A stretch of 64,000 nt of DNA from the NCBI GenBank assembly GCA_039090855.1, contig CM077005.1:18081921-18145920 (forward strand), given 5' to 3'. The stretch is from Macrothele yani. Its lineage: Eukaryota > Arthropoda > Arachnida > Araneae > Macrothelidae. The notes beneath the pieces were generated by a model that did no database searches, was not told the origin of the DNA, and saw only the letters and a program-made list of their open reading frames with translations. The stretch's first letter is position 1. Each line of letters begins with the position of its first letter. Shown in pieces: positions 62,721 to 64,000 of this stretch. A program made the position numbers and the translations under genes.

Positions 62721-63160
62721 AAAGTGGACGTCAAGTAATTTTGTTTCTTATACTTCCAATGGAAAAACGTCTGTACACAGTTTCTTCACAATTAATGCGT
62801 TCCCAAGGATGAAAATTTGCACATCGATTAAAATAGCTTCATTTTATAACTAGGAATACTTAATATTTTCTAAAACATAACCATAATTATGAAATCCAAC
62901 ATTTGTTTGCCTACTGACGTCATCAAAGTACAGGTCGCGGCATCTTTTTTCTGGTTCCAACACCACCAAAGGAAAAGTTATTGATTTTTTATATAATTAT
63001 GATTATGTTTTAGGAAATATTAAGTATGCCAAGTTATAATATGAAGTTATTTTAATCGATGTTCAAATTTTCATCCTTGGGAACACAATAATTGCGAAGG
63101 AAATGTGTAGAAGTTTTTCCATTGGAAGTATAGGAAGCAAAATTACTTGCCGTCCACCTC
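62721..63160 (-). mobile_element. Palindromic MITE/foldback element, copy 2
   Basis: Same element as 32547-33020 with the central segment in opposite orientation (CTACTGACGTCATCAAAGTA, then AACACCACCAAAGG). Its right end abuts the Tc1 terminus at 63163. Confidence 0.9.
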
Positions 63161-63162
63161 AA

Positions 63163-64000
63163 TACACTGCTGGCCACCCAAAATGCAACACCAAGAAGGA
63201 AGCATCTGATTGGGCTGAAATTCGCAGCATGCGTCGCCCGCGAGAGGACATGCAAACGATGAGCATTGCAGGGCATATGCAAATCATGTGCGCCCGGCAC
63301 GCCATCGAGAAGCACTATAAGAATGGTGCCCAGAAGGCGGGGTGTAAGTAATGGAAGTGTGTTGTGCTGCCGGACTTGCACGTGGAAAGCTTCCTGATGC
63401 CTCGTCAAAGAATACGGCAGTCATTCCAGCACGTTTCGGAGTTCGACAGAGGACGAATAGTGGCTTATCGCGACAACGGGTTATCGTACCGCGACATCGG
63501 CGCCCGTGTGGAACGACATCCAGCCACAGTGAGGCGAGTATGGATTCTGTGAGTGCAGGAGGGACGGACGGGCCGACGTGAGCGATTGCCACAGCCGCGG
63601 CACACCACCGAACGAGAGGACCGGCATGTTGTGCAGCGGGCATTTACGGCTCGCACCGCCACATCACGAACGTTAGAGCAGGAATTAGGGTGTGTTGCGC
63701 AACAACCTGTGTCAGCACGTACCGTTCGACGTCGTCTGCAGGAGCGGGGACTTGTCGCAAGGCGCCCATTGTTCCGATTACCATTGACGTTACACCACCG
63801 GCGAGTGCGGCGACAGTGGGCGGTTAAACGCCGCAGCTGGACTACTGAATGGCACGACATTGTCTTCTCCGACGAATCCCTCTTCTTCCTGCAACACTAC
63901 GATGGTCATATCCGCGTGCGGCAGCACCGCGGCAAGAGACTGTATGACGCCTGCATTATGCATCGGCATACCGGTCCGTCGCCTGGCGTTATGGTTTGGG
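63163..64000 (+). mobile_element. Tc1-like element, runs off the window
   Basis: Left terminus TACACTGCTGGCCACCCAAA, same family as 12470-14109. The right end lies beyond the window. Confidence 0.92.
63397..64000 (+). pseudogene. Tc1-like transposase, partial at the window edge
   Basis: Starts MPRQRIRQSFQHVSEFDRGR at 63397, with helix-turn-helix DIGARVERHPATVRRVWIL. A TGA stop (63550-63552) sits where the 12470 copy has Trp; the same frame then stays open to the window edge: VQEGRTGRRERLPQPRH, SARTVRRRLQERGLVARRP, TEWHDIVFSDESLFFLQHYD (first Asp), RLYDACIMHRHTGPSPGVMV. With only one stop visible it is better preserved than the copy at 12470-14109. The second and third catalytic residues are outside the window. 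Confidence 0.88.

Overview
The window looks like eukaryotic, AT-rich, repeat-dominated arthropod nuclear DNA. The mix points to a chelicerate, most likely a spider: many Tc1-like, mariner and hAT relics, tRNA-derived SINEs with poly-A tails and target-site duplications (TSDs), jockey/I-like LINE pieces and long minisatellites. That assignment is inferred from family resemblance, not from a search. I see no operons, rRNA, CRISPR, functional tRNA or intact host gene. Almost every long ORF is a decayed transposase, a LINE fragment, or an open frame inside a tandem repeat.

Layout. 1-1020 is a satellite. 1.1-7.8 kb holds degenerate SINEs, a mariner relic and a DD-D transposon pierced by a solo LTR. 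8.4-10.1 kb is a tandem array of a mariner end. 10.4-14.4 kb is a nest (Tc1 relic > hAT > Tc1 > SINE). 14.5-16.4 kb is a modular repeat. 17.2-20.1 kb is a LINE with ORF1 but no reverse transcriptase, bounded by a 13-bp TSD. 20.4-24.4 kb holds minisatellites. 24.5-26 kb is a Tc1 with a solo LTR inside. 26.8-30.7 kb holds long tandem arrays and a deleted mariner. 31-38.4 kb holds MITEs and two Tc1-like elements. 39-43.5 kb holds a transposase relic with two SINE insertions, a mariner C-terminus and a miniature LTR element. 44-50.4 kb holds Tc1 relics, two of them with amplified segments, and a second miniature LTR element. 50.6-54.4 kb is a Tc1 containing a reverse-strand LINE. 54.8-57.8 kb is a palindromic element and mariner pieces. 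58.3-59.2 kb is a duplicated SR-rich ORF. 59.5-60 kb is a third miniature LTR element. The rest is modular repeats, a MITE and a Tc1 running off the edge.

The most interesting system is a family of tiny non-coding LTR retroelements (TRIM-like, about 420-570 bp). Their 130-165 bp LTRs each carry a tRNA-like block with Pol III A and B boxes. Three copies keep the order LTR, primer-binding-site-like sequence, short conserved non-coding interior, purine tract, LTR. The best copy has a perfect 4-bp TSD, a second restores a transposase reading frame when removed in thought, three solo LTRs have perfect 4-bp TSDs, and one copy has nearly lost its interior. Subfamilies share the LTR start but carry different tRNA-like blocks. 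The known parallel is the plant Cassandra TRIM, which carries 5S rRNA in its LTR.

A second theme is that at least five tandem arrays arose from segments inside or at the ends of Tc1/mariner transposons. A third is an unusual number of short, near-perfect snap-back inverted duplications. 'SINE-A', 'tRNA-LTR' and similar names are my own labels.
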